Assembly: GCA_946478975.1 (NCBI GenBank)
Contig: CAMLEO010000065.1
Span: forward strand, 1-27,400
Reading direction: 5' to 3'
Source of the DNA: an uncultured Steroidobacter sp.
GTDB lineage: Bacteria; Pseudomonadota; Gammaproteobacteria; Steroidobacterales; Steroidobacteraceae
DNA: 27,400 bases
Of this stretch, positions 8,250 through 15,960 are shown in pieces. The position numbers and the translations under genes are program-made. Each line of letters begins with the position of its first letter. Within the stretch, counting starts at the first letter, position 1. The notes below the pieces were generated by a model. That model saw only the letters and a list, made by a program, of their open reading frames with translations, ran no database searches and had not been told where the DNA came from.

Positions 8250-10238
8250 TCAACGAGGCTGCACACCGAAGCTGCGATATAACGCCGCCGGCTCGTAAAG
8301 TTTTCCGTCTTTGATCACCAGGTCGGTGTTGCGAATATCACTGATGCGCCGAGCCGGATCGCCATCGACCAGGATCAAATCAGCCAGTTTTCCCGGCGCA
8401 ATGGAGCCGAGCTCAGCATCGCGCTTGAGCACCTTGGCCGAGTTGAGTGTCGCAATACGCAGCACGTCGGGCGCTGGGATGCCTGCCTGCACATACATTT
8501 CCAATTCGCGATGCAGGGTGAACCCCGGCATGTTGTCGGTACCGGCCACCAATGTGACTTTCGCGTCGTACAAACGCTTCACCATGTGTAACAAAGCATC
8601 TGCGGACGCACGGTATTGCTGCTCGCGACCGGCGGGAATCGGCAGCCCGCCACTCAGCAGCGAGCGGCGAATCTGCGGCGGCAAGCGATTGGCAACCGGG
8701 GCATACGCGGCACTGACGGTGCCGGCGCGGTCGGTCAACATCGAATAAAAGATCGTCACGGTCGGATCGATGGTCGTGTGCCGATCCTGCAGCAGCTTGA
8801 TCAGCGAGCTCACTTCGGGCGAATTCAAATCCAGCTTCGCGGCACGCTCGCCGAGCGCGGTGAAGCGTGCGGGCGTGCGCGTGTCTTTCACTTCATCGAA
8901 AAAGAAATTCAAGAACAGAAAGTTCACGTGATGTACTTCATCGGCACCGGCTTCGACGAACTGACGCGCGGTCATGAAGGCGGGCACGTGACCGCCAGCT
9001 CGCAAACCTTTCTCATGCGCCATCTTGATGATGGGCGGCACCAGCTCCGGCTTCACCGAGCTGTAGATCTTCACGGCCTGATAACCGAGCTTCGCGTAGT
9101 TATCGACCGCTTCGCGCGCCTTCGCTTCGTTGTCGACCAGCACCTTGGTCGGGCCGGCGAACGGCCCCGGGCCGTCGATGATGCCGGCCATTGAAATGCG
9201 TGGACCCACCTCCTCGCCTGCATCGATCCGTCGCTTCATCGCCAGCAACGCATCTGTGTCGTTGGCGAGATCGCGCACGCTGGTGACGCCAGCAGCAAGA
9301 TGTTGTGCGCCTTCGCCAGCGCTCAAATGCACGTGCATGTCCGCCAGGCCCGGCAGCAGCGCACGACCATGCGCGTCGATGCTTTCCGCCCCGGCGGGAA
9401 TTTTCACCTGGCCGTCCTTACCGACTGCCTCGATGCGATTGCCTTCGATGAGCACCGTCGAGCCTGGCACCGACTTGCCGCTCTCCGAATCAAACAAATT
9501 GGCGTTGACGATGACGACCGGCCCGGCGGGCTTGCGCGTCAGTGCACGGGCTGTTTCCAACGTGCGCGCGTTCGCCCGCTTGTCCTGATACTCCAGCAGC
9601 TTCGGCACGCTGTCTTCCCAACCTTCGCGGACGAAGCTCGACCAGCTGTTGACCGAAGCGAAGAAGCCGCCATCGGCATCCAGCCAGACGGCTTCGGGAT
9701 CGAATCCCAGGCCGGAGATTTCATATGCAGTCACCTGGCGCGGACCCGACTTGCCCGTCAGCGACAGCTCGCCGATGCGTTCGAGCGACGCCTGCCCTTC
9801 CGGCAGCAATGCGATCTTTCGATCGGGCGCTTTCAGCAAAGCCCGCGTGAGCTGCGCCAGCTCTTCGGGCGGGCCGTTCATGCTGAGATAAAAAGCGGGG
9901 CCGGCGAGCTTCTTCTCGCCGTTCTCGGCATTGTTCTTCCAGCGCGCCACGCCGTTCTGCAACGAGAAGGTCTCGGTGACCGGCACTTTCAAATAGTCGT
10001 TGCCGCTGGTTTGCACGTCGACGAGCAGCCCCGCGGCGTCGACTTTGACGCGCGTTGCGAGCTTCGGCCCGCGGCCGCGATCGTTGAATTCGAAATTGAT
10101 CTCACGAACACCATCGGCGCCGACCGTCACGGTCTGCACGCCGGCACGATTGCCGCCGAGGATCACCGTGTGACGTACGGACTGCGCCATCACCATCATC
10201 GGCACGAACGAAGCGAGCAACATCAGAAGTCGCGACAT
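8250..10238 (-). CDS. Secreted amidohydrolase-superfamily enzyme with a large N-terminal domain
   Basis: A 662-residue exported metal-dependent hydrolase. The signal peptide is residues 1-19. Residues 20-240 are an extra N-terminal domain without a motif I recognise. From about 250 the imidazolonepropionase/prolidase-like amidohydrolase core starts with VIVNANLFD. Metal-site residues: DMHVH (H302, H304), KIYSS (K390, the position of a carboxylated lysine), GHVPA (H417), EVHHVN (H436/H437) and AGTDN (D568). The tail GSIAPGKLADLILVDGDP is the classic C-terminal beta-sandwich closure. It should hydrolyse a cyclic or peptide amide in the periplasm; the substrate is unknown. The ATG at 10238 has AAGGA at proper distance. 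It begins 35 bases after the PQQ dehydrogenase gene on the same strand, so the two are probably co-transcribed. Confidence 0.93.
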   Translation of the reverse strand: MSRLLMLLASFVPMMVMAQSVRHTVILGGNRAGVQTVTVGADGVREINFEFNDRGRGPKLATRVKVDAAGLLVDVQTSGNDYLKVPVTETFSLQNGVARWKNNAENGEKKLAGPAFYLSMNGPPEELAQLTRALLKAPDRKIALLPEGQASLERIGELSLTGKSGPRQVTAYEISGLGFDPEAVWLDADGGFFASVNSWSSFVREGWEDSVPKLLEYQDKRANARTLETARALTRKPAGPVVIVNANLFDSESGKSVPGSTVLIEGNRIEAVGKDGQVKIPAGAESIDAHGRALLPGLADMHVHLSAGEGAQHLAAGVTSVRDLANDTDALLAMKRRIDAGEEVGPRISMAGIIDGPGPFAGPTKVLVDNEAKAREAVDNYAKLGYQAVKIYSSVKPELVPPIIKMAHEKGLRAGGHVPAFMTARQFVEAGADEVHHVNFLFLNFFFDEVKDTRTPARFTALGERAAKLDLNSPEVSSLIKLLQDRHTTIDPTVTIFYSMLTDRAGTVSAAYAPVANRLPPQIRRSLLSGGLPIPAGREQQYRASADALLHMVKRLYDAKVTLVAGTDNMPGFTLHRELEMYVQAGIPAPDVLRIATLNSAKVLKRDAELGSIAPGKLADLILVDGDPARRISDIRNTDLVIKDGKLYEPAALYRSFGVQPR

Positions 10239-10273
10239 GCTGTTTCCTTGGAGGCCCCTGCAAACGCTGTAGA

Positions 10274-12331
10274 TTACAGCGCCACCGCCAGCGAGACGAG
10301 ATAGGCGCGAATCTCTTCGGCCTGCTCCGGCGTGAGTGCGGACCCAAAGCCCACCATGCCTTTATCGGACCGCACGCCATCGATCACGATGGACTTGAAG
10401 GTGTCGCGAGCGACGATGGCATCGGAGTAGCGCAAATCGGGAATTGCAGTCTCGCTCTGTGCATTCTCGCCATGGCATGTCGAGCACACGCGATTGTAGT
10501 TGCGCCGGCCGCTCTCGATATTTCCTAGCGCATTGGCTCGGCGAACATCGGGCGGTCGACGCACGACAGTGGTCACCAGCGTCGGCAGTCGCGCCTTGCC
10601 GCCAAGCTTGAACGCCAGCACGCGTCCGAACGTGCTGCGAGATTGCACAGTGCCCAGCGTGCCCGCGACAGCAACGCCGCCGACACCAGCCAATGCCGCG
10701 ACGTACTGCTCGCCGTCGAGCTCGAATGTCACGGGTCCACCGAGGATGGCGTTCTGCACGTCTTGCGACCACAGCCTCGCGCCCGTCTCGGCAGCGTACG
10801 CGTTGAACATTCCATCCATGGATCCTTGGAATACCAGGCCGCCGCCGGTCGTCAGCACGCCGCCGTTGCCGGCTCGCTCATAATTCACCCGCCACACTTC
10901 GCGCTGCGCGACTGGATCCCACGCGATCAGCATCGCGCCGCCTCTGCTCTTTGCGGTATCGGCGAGCGTCTTGGCGTTGGCCGGATCGGGCCCGATCGAG
11001 ATGCCGGTGTTCCAAGTGCGCTCGCCAAACTCGAACGCGTCGTCGTGTTTGTAATAGCTCGCGCCTTCGAGCGTCGGGATATACGCGAGCCGGGTTTGCG
11101 GACTGAACGACATCGGATACCAGTTGTGCGCACCGAGCGGCCCCGGCGACACCATCGCCGGCTCACGCAGGTAGCGAGCTTCGGGCACCATGCGAGGACG
11201 GCCGGTCTTTGGATCTAGCCCGGTGGTCCAGGTCACGTTGACGTAATTCCTGGCGTGGATGAATTCGCCGGTGGCGCGATCGAGCACATAGAAATATCCG
11301 TTCTTCGGTGCCTGCATCAGCACCTTGCGTGCGCGGCCGTCGATTGTGAGATCGGCGAGGATGATGGGCTGAGTCGAGGTGTAATCCCAGCTCTCCGCCG
11401 GCGTCGTCTGGAAATGCCACACGTACTCGCCGGTGCCCGGGCGCAGCGCCACGATCGACGCCAGATATAGATTATCGCCTTCGCCGCTGGAGCGAATGCG
11501 ATGGTTCCACGGGCTGCCATTCCCTACGCCGATATATAAAAGATCGAGCTCGGGATCGTAGGCCATCGAGTCCCACACGGTGCCGCCGCCACCGTATTTC
11601 CACCATTCGCCGTGCCAGGTTTTCGCCGCGCGCTCCAGCGCTGCCGACTCGAACTCGTCCTGGGGATTGCCAGGCACGGTATAGAAACGCCACAGCATCC
11701 TGCCATCGGCCGCATCATAAGCAGACACATAGCCGCGCACGCCCATTTCGGCGCCGCCATTGCCGATGATGACTTTGCCGGCGACGACCCGAGGCGCGCC
11801 GGTGATGGTGTAACGTTGGGTGGGATCGGTAGTTTGCACCGACCACGCCGGCTGTCCGGTCGCACGATCGAGCGCAATCAAACGACCATCGAGCGTGCCG
11901 ACGAATACGCGATTGCCCCAAGCGGCGACGCCGCGGTTCACGACATCGCAGCAGGCATCGATCGCTTTCGCACCCTCGACCTTCGGATCGAAGCGCCACA
12001 GCTCGCGACCGGTGCGTGCATCGAGCGCAAAGACTTTGCTCCAGGCGGAGCTGACATACATCACGCCATCGATCACCAGCGGCGTCGCTTCCTGGCCGCG
12101 CGTGGTGTCGAGATCGAAATACCAGGCCAGCTTTAGATTGCTGACATTGCGCTGATTGATGCGAGCGAGCGGGCTGAAGCGCTGCTCATCGTAGGTGCGG
12201 CCGTGGGTCAGCCAATCCGCCGTGTTGTTCGCGGCCGCGACGATGCGAGCAGCATCGACCTCCGCCGCGAATGTATCGACGGCATGAGCGAGCGCAACGC
12301 CCAACGCGACCGCGCAACAGAATGAGCGCAC
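10274..12331 (-). CDS. PQQ-dependent quinohaemoprotein alcohol dehydrogenase (type II-like)
   Basis: A 685-residue periplasmic enzyme with a signal peptide (cleavage near FAAEV, 21-25), an eight-bladed PQQ propeller (about 30-580) and a C-terminal cytochrome c domain. Seen: NTADWLTHGRTYDEQRFSPL at the start of the propeller, the vicinal disulfide ACC (C127-C128), GNGGAEMGVRG (E204, Ca2+ ligand position), GVGNGSPWN (N271), SWDYTS (catalytic Asp D316), APKNGYFYVLDR, and the haem motif CSTCH (616-620) with probable axial M659 in KGMVGFG. It oxidises alcohols and passes electrons through its own haem to the respiratory chain. Translation starts at GTG, with AGGGAGA seven bases upstream. It leads the amidohydrolase. 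The substrate is not readable. Confidence 0.95.
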   Translation of the reverse strand: MRSFCCAVALGVALAHAVDTFAAEVDAARIVAAANNTADWLTHGRTYDEQRFSPLARINQRNVSNLKLAWYFDLDTTRGQEATPLVIDGVMYVSSAWSKVFALDARTGRELWRFDPKVEGAKAIDACCDVVNRGVAAWGNRVFVGTLDGRLIALDRATGQPAWSVQTTDPTQRYTITGAPRVVAGKVIIGNGGAEMGVRGYVSAYDAADGRMLWRFYTVPGNPQDEFESAALERAAKTWHGEWWKYGGGGTVWDSMAYDPELDLLYIGVGNGSPWNHRIRSSGEGDNLYLASIVALRPGTGEYVWHFQTTPAESWDYTSTQPIILADLTIDGRARKVLMQAPKNGYFYVLDRATGEFIHARNYVNVTWTTGLDPKTGRPRMVPEARYLREPAMVSPGPLGAHNWYPMSFSPQTRLAYIPTLEGASYYKHDDAFEFGERTWNTGISIGPDPANAKTLADTAKSRGGAMLIAWDPVAQREVWRVNYERAGNGGVLTTGGGLVFQGSMDGMFNAYAAETGARLWSQDVQNAILGGPVTFELDGEQYVAALAGVGGVAVAGTLGTVQSRSTFGRVLAFKLGGKARLPTLVTTVVRRPPDVRRANALGNIESGRRNYNRVCSTCHGENAQSETAIPDLRYSDAIVARDTFKSIVIDGVRSDKGMVGFGSALTPEQAEEIRAYLVSLAVAL

Positions 12332-12401
12332 GGAAAGATCTCCCTGGATCTTGGGGAGATCTTATACGTCGACGGACGGTGGAATTGAAAGAAAGGTCAG
12401 A

Positions 12402-12431
12402 CACCCGGCGCGCGTCATTGCGCACCGGGCG
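12402..12431 (-). terminator. Hairpin terminator candidate after a small minus-strand gene
   Basis: On the minus strand, CGCCCGGTGCGC-type arm (12431-12420) pairs with GCGCGCCGGGTG (12413-12402) over 12 bp with two G-U pairs, loop AATGAC. It starts 12 bases after the stop of the small gene at 12444 and is followed by the moderately T-rich CTTTCTTTC. The wobbles fit only minus-strand RNA. Confidence 0.45.
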
Positions 12432-12443
12432 AAAAAGGCGCGC

Positions 12444-12650
12444 TTAACGCAAAGACTGGCGGGCGATGTTCAGCGCCGCTTCGAGGATGTCTTCCATGCG
12501 ATCGCTCTTCTTGTAGTTCGGCAGGTACACCCACATCTTCACCACGTCGAGCGACGGCTCGGACGGCGCGCTTTCCTGCGACTGCGCGCCCACTTCGACC
12601 GACAAAGCGCCGCTGCGGAGGAAGCTGATCGACATCACTTCGAGCTTCAT
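12444..12650 (-). CDS. Small hypothetical protein (68 aa)
   Basis: The sequence MKLEVMSISFLRSGALSVEV is followed by an acidic serine-rich linker, WVYLPNYKKSDRMEDILEAALNIARQSLR. There is no signal peptide, so it is probably cytoplasmic. The composition looks protein-like (strand-rich N-terminus, amphipathic C-terminal helix), and a ribosome site GGGAG lies nine bases before the ATG at 12650. A GTG two codons earlier is too close to that site. An overlapping frame (12415-12711) has a far less protein-like sequence. I recognise no family. It lies between the barrel-protein gene (79 bases upstream) and the PQQ dehydrogenase, and is followed by a hairpin. Confidence 0.6.
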   Translation of the reverse strand: MKLEVMSISFLRSGALSVEVGAQSQESAPSEPSLDVVKMWVYLPNYKKSDRMEDILEAALNIARQSLR

Positions 12651-12729
12651 TGTCACAAACTCCCATCGTCCCCAGATTTACTCTGGCAATTCCGTCTAGC
12701 CATTTGAACACCTGCGGGCCGGACGCCTG

Positions 12730-13374
12730 TCAGAAGTGCGCCTGGATCCCGAAGCCCATGAAATTCACGCCACCGCCAGTCGTGCTGAAGACCCCGAACA
12801 CGCTCGAGCGGTGCCACACGATATAACCGATCGACACGTCCTTGATTGCCGAGTCTTCGTGGAACAGCGGCGCCAGCGCGTTGAACTGACGCAGCGGCAC
12901 GTCGATGGTCCACTCCAGATAATTCATCAGCTTTGCCGACTCGGCGCCCTTCTCGGCAAAGTCACGCACTTCGCTCACCGGGATGCGCGTGACATAGCTC
13001 AGGCCTTCGGCCAGCCCCAGCCGCACGTGTTTCTGCGTCAAGGGCAAACGCCAGTTGTAATAGGCCTTTACGAAAGCGGTCGTGCCGTAGCCGTCTTCCT
13101 GATAGCCGCGCTCTTTCAGCCACTGCACGCCCACGTTCGCCGTCATCTGGATCGGCAGCGAAAACAGCGTGTCGCTGTACTGATAACCGTACTCGGCGCC
13201 GAGCACATAATTGGATTCCGGCGACGGGTCATAATCTCCGATCACGACCGTACCGAGGTCGGTCTCGGAAGATTTCGCCCACAGCAATCTCAGATTCTGT
13301 TCACCTTCGGCTCGCGCCGGCGGGCTCAACATTGCCCCGGCCAACGCCATGGCAAGCAACAAGCGGCAATACAC
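12730..13374 (-). CDS. Outer-membrane beta-barrel protein, possibly PagL/acyloxyacyl-hydrolase-like
   Basis: A 214-residue protein with a Sec signal peptide (cleavage after PPARA, 22) and a mature chain of alternating amphipathic strands ending in Phe (GFGIQAHF), the C-terminal signature read by the BAM complex. Motifs include GLAEGLSYVTRIPVSE (about 120-135), MNYLEWTIDV (150-159) and VSIGYIVWHRSSVFGVF (180-196). An H-x-S (H188, S190) near the last strands is reminiscent of the His-Ser of lipid A deacylase PagL, which this protein approaches in length, but overall similarity is too low to be sure. It starts at GTG (13374), with AAGGA eight bases upstream. It stands 79 bases upstream of the 68-residue protein. 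Confidence 0.82.
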   Translation of the reverse strand: MYCRLLLAMALAGAMLSPPARAEGEQNLRLLWAKSSETDLGTVVIGDYDPSPESNYVLGAEYGYQYSDTLFSLPIQMTANVGVQWLKERGYQEDGYGTTAFVKAYYNWRLPLTQKHVRLGLAEGLSYVTRIPVSEVRDFAEKGAESAKLMNYLEWTIDVPLRQFNALAPLFHEDSAIKDVSIGYIVWHRSSVFGVFSTTGGGVNFMGFGIQAHF

Positions 13375-13594
13375 TTCGGGTTTCCTTCGATCAGCGGCGC
13401 GAGCGCGCCGTTTCAGGCTGCCGGCAATCTTAGCGACTGACGGCCGACGGCGCTGTACGATGAAACCTTAAGCCCGGGTAGTTTGCAGCGGACGGCGACG
13501 GCAGAGTGTGACGTGATCGCCATTCGTGTAGTCAGGATTACAAAACTCCACGCGCAGTCGGCTTAGGGTTTTACCTTAGGTTACAGCGCAGCTT

Positions 13595-14749
13595 TCAGGT
13601 TCCCATCTCGACGTGCTCCATGTCGGCGAGCGGCACCAGCACCCGCACTTTTTCCGCGAGGATGCCCGAGCCGAAGTTGTGCAGCCGGGTCAGGAACGTT
13701 TCGGAAACTTCGAAGCCTCGCGGCACCAGCAGTGTGCCCATGTGAGTGCGCAGGTCGTCCATGATGACCATGCCCGGGCGCACGAATTTCAGCGGCATTT
13801 CCTTCACTTCGCTGCGGCCGCTGGCGCCGCCGACCAGCATCGCAAATCTTTCCACCAGCGGCTCGCCGAAACGCGCCGCCTTGCCACGCACGGTTTGAAT
13901 CGCAACGTTCACGCTGTGCCCCTGGGCTCGCAGCGAATCGAATTCGAGCGTCATCTGCAAAATGCGCGCACCCAGGCCGATCGTGCCTTCGCCGAGCAAA
14001 TGCAATTCGGCATCGGAGGCATTCACCGCGTTCAAGATCTGCATCACCGGTTCGAGGCGGGGAATCTGGCCGAGCAGCTTGCTCGCGACTTCCGGCACGC
14101 CGTCCGCCAGCGTTTTCTCCTCGGGCGTAAGGTGCTCGCCGTAATAAAGTTTTTCCACCAGCTCCACCGGCAGCGACAAGTAGCCGATCTGCGACAGCAT
14201 GGTGGCGGCTTCGAGCTGCCAGAATTCGCGGTTGCCGAGCGCTTCGGAAAAGCTCATCGCCAGGCGCTTCAAGCGGCTGGCGCGGCCGAACGCGACCGGG
14301 TTGGTGATTGCCAGCACATCGAGCAGCGCCTGGATGCAACCGATCAGCGTCTCCTGCAAGAGCGTGCGCTCGGCGCGCATCAAACGATATTGATCGACGC
14401 CCGCCTCCACTGCGACCCGCAACTGCTCCGGCGGACACGGCTTGGTCAGGAACCGATTCGCCCCGGCAGCCAGAGCCTCGGCGCGCACGGGATCGCCGGT
14501 GAGCAGGATGCGGCTGCAGTCCGGGTAAGCTCGCATCACGCGCTTCAAGAACGTCGCGCCGTCCATGCCGGGCATGCGCATGTCGGAGATGACGACCGCC
14601 GCGCCGCCGAGCGACTTCAGCTTCGCCAATCCTTCTTCGCCGCCGAGCGCGGTCTGCACGCGATATTCCTTGCGCAGATGTAACGCCAGTCCCTCGACGA
14701 CGCGCGCTTCGTCATCAACGCACAGGACGATGGGGCGGATATCGCTCAT
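13595..14749 (-). CDS. Response regulator with degenerate HD-GYP-like output domain
   Basis: A 384-residue cytoplasmic regulator. Residues 5-120 are a receiver domain: acidic pair D12-D13, phospho-acceptor D56 (VVISDMRMPGMDG), T84 and K103. Residues 140-250 align with the HD/HD-GYP fold, but the metal ligands are gone: the usual AxLLHDIG reads ATMLSQIG (S186-Q187), the leading His of HSxRV is Arg (GRASRL, R156), and the GYP-region His is absent (ADGVPEVASKLL). It is therefore unlikely to be a c-di-GMP phosphodiesterase and more likely a binding or signalling partner. Residues 315-384 form a further small domain (KFVRPGMVIMDDLRTHMGTLLVPRGF). Its ATG overlaps the stop of the REC-HDOD gene (ATGA), so they are translationally coupled. 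Confidence 0.9.
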   Translation of the reverse strand: MSDIRPIVLCVDDEARVVEGLALHLRKEYRVQTALGGEEGLAKLKSLGGAAVVISDMRMPGMDGATFLKRVMRAYPDCSRILLTGDPVRAEALAAGANRFLTKPCPPEQLRVAVEAGVDQYRLMRAERTLLQETLIGCIQALLDVLAITNPVAFGRASRLKRLAMSFSEALGNREFWQLEAATMLSQIGYLSLPVELVEKLYYGEHLTPEEKTLADGVPEVASKLLGQIPRLEPVMQILNAVNASDAELHLLGEGTIGLGARILQMTLEFDSLRAQGHSVNVAIQTVRGKAARFGEPLVERFAMLVGGASGRSEVKEMPLKFVRPGMVIMDDLRTHMGTLLVPRGFEVSETFLTRLHNFGSGILAEKVRVLVPLADMEHVEMGT

Positions 14750-15951
14750 GCAGGCTCTCCAATCTCGGTCACACGGCGTTGCGCTTCCTGCCAGTCGAAC
14801 GGCAGCGGCACGCCGCGCACAAACTCTTCATCGATCTGCTGATCGCGCTCCAACGCCCCGGACACCAGCGGCGTGTCGCCCAGCGTGAGCGACTCGGCGA
14901 GCACCAGTGCGGTGAGCACATCGAACTGCGAATGCGTCAGCTGGGCCGGCGTATGTTGAAACGCGACCGCCTCGACCACCGAATGCGGCAGTCCCCACAA
15001 GCCCAGCAGATAAGCGCCGACCTCGGCGTGCGAAGCGCCGATCAGCTCGCGCTCCGCTACCGGCAGCGGAATCGATTGCGTGCGCGCGATCTCCACGGCA
15101 CGCGCAACTTCTTTCGGACATTCCTGCAGCAGCACCCAGTAGCCGATCTTGTGCAACAGCCCGGCGAGCAATGCGTCGTCGGCGATCGGCGTGCCTTGAG
15201 TGAGCGCCCAGGCGGCAGCCGCGACTCGCTGCGCACGAGCCTGTAAACGTTCCGGCACGAAGTCCGGCAGATTGGGATTCACGCGCCAGCCGGAAAACAC
15301 TTCCACCGACAGCACCAGGTTGCGAATCGCGATCAGGCCCAGATAGCTCACCGCCTGGTCGATGCGAGAGATACGACGGCCGAGACGGAAGAACGAAGAG
15401 TTCACCATCTGCAGCACCTTGGCGGCGACCGCGGGATCGGCGCTGACGGCTTTGGCGATCTTGTTGATACAAACATCGGGATCGTTGATCAGTGCGCTCA
15501 GACGCGCGAACGCAGCCGGAATCGTCGGCAGCTGTTTGACGCGTCCGACTACATCGCGCAGTCGCGGCTCATCGAGCATCTGGTGCAAGGCCATGCAGCG
15601 GTCGATCACATTCTCGAGCTGCTGCGCGGTGCACGGCTTGCTCAGGAACTGGTGCGCGCTGGTGAGCAGACGAGCAGATTGCTCTTCCTGCACGTGGCCG
15701 GACAGCACGATGCGAATCGTCGCCGGCCAGCGCTCTGCAACCGTCGTCAACAGCTGCGCGCCGTCGATGTTCGGCATGCGCATGTCGCTGACTACGACGT
15801 CGAACGGACTGTGCTCCATCTCGGTGATCGCACGCGATGCGCTCTCGACGAACACCATGTCCCAGCGCGAGCGCAGGCTGCGCAGCCGCCCTCGCAGGCC
15901 ATCGAGCAACGCCGGCTCATCGTCCACGAACAGAATGCGTTTGGTCGTCAT
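14746..15951 (-). CDS. Response regulator with HDOD output domain
   Basis: A 401-residue cytoplasmic protein. Residues 4-120 are a receiver domain (D10-D11, phospho-acceptor D56 in VVVSDMRMPNIDG, S84, K105). Residues 141-335 are an HDOD domain: LPTIPAAFARLSALINDP opening, AKAVSADPAVAAKVLQMVNSS, a non-catalytic GLLHKIG (267-270) where an HD enzyme would have HD, and an ASHAEVGAYLLGLWGLP motif (306-322). HDOD domains lack phosphohydrolase residues and act in signalling. It lies second in the operon, nine bases after the kinase and overlapping the next regulator by four bases. Confidence 0.93.
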   Translation of the reverse strand: MTTKRILFVDDEPALLDGLRGRLRSLRSRWDMVFVESASRAITEMEHSPFDVVVSDMRMPNIDGAQLLTTVAERWPATIRIVLSGHVQEEQSARLLTSAHQFLSKPCTAQQLENVIDRCMALHQMLDEPRLRDVVGRVKQLPTIPAAFARLSALINDPDVCINKIAKAVSADPAVAAKVLQMVNSSFFRLGRRISRIDQAVSYLGLIAIRNLVLSVEVFSGWRVNPNLPDFVPERLQARAQRVAAAAWALTQGTPIADDALLAGLLHKIGYWVLLQECPKEVARAVEIARTQSIPLPVAERELIGASHAEVGAYLLGLWGLPHSVVEAVAFQHTPAQLTHSQFDVLTALVLAESLTLGDTPLVSGALERDQQIDEEFVRGVPLPFDWQEAQRRVTEIGEPA

Positions 15952-15960
15952 ATCCTTTGC

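Noticed and set aside
13562..13580. Two copies of CTTAGG 13 bases apart downstream of the degenerate-HD regulator
   Set aside because: Only six bases long and no inverted symmetry; chance is likely and no function is suggested by position.
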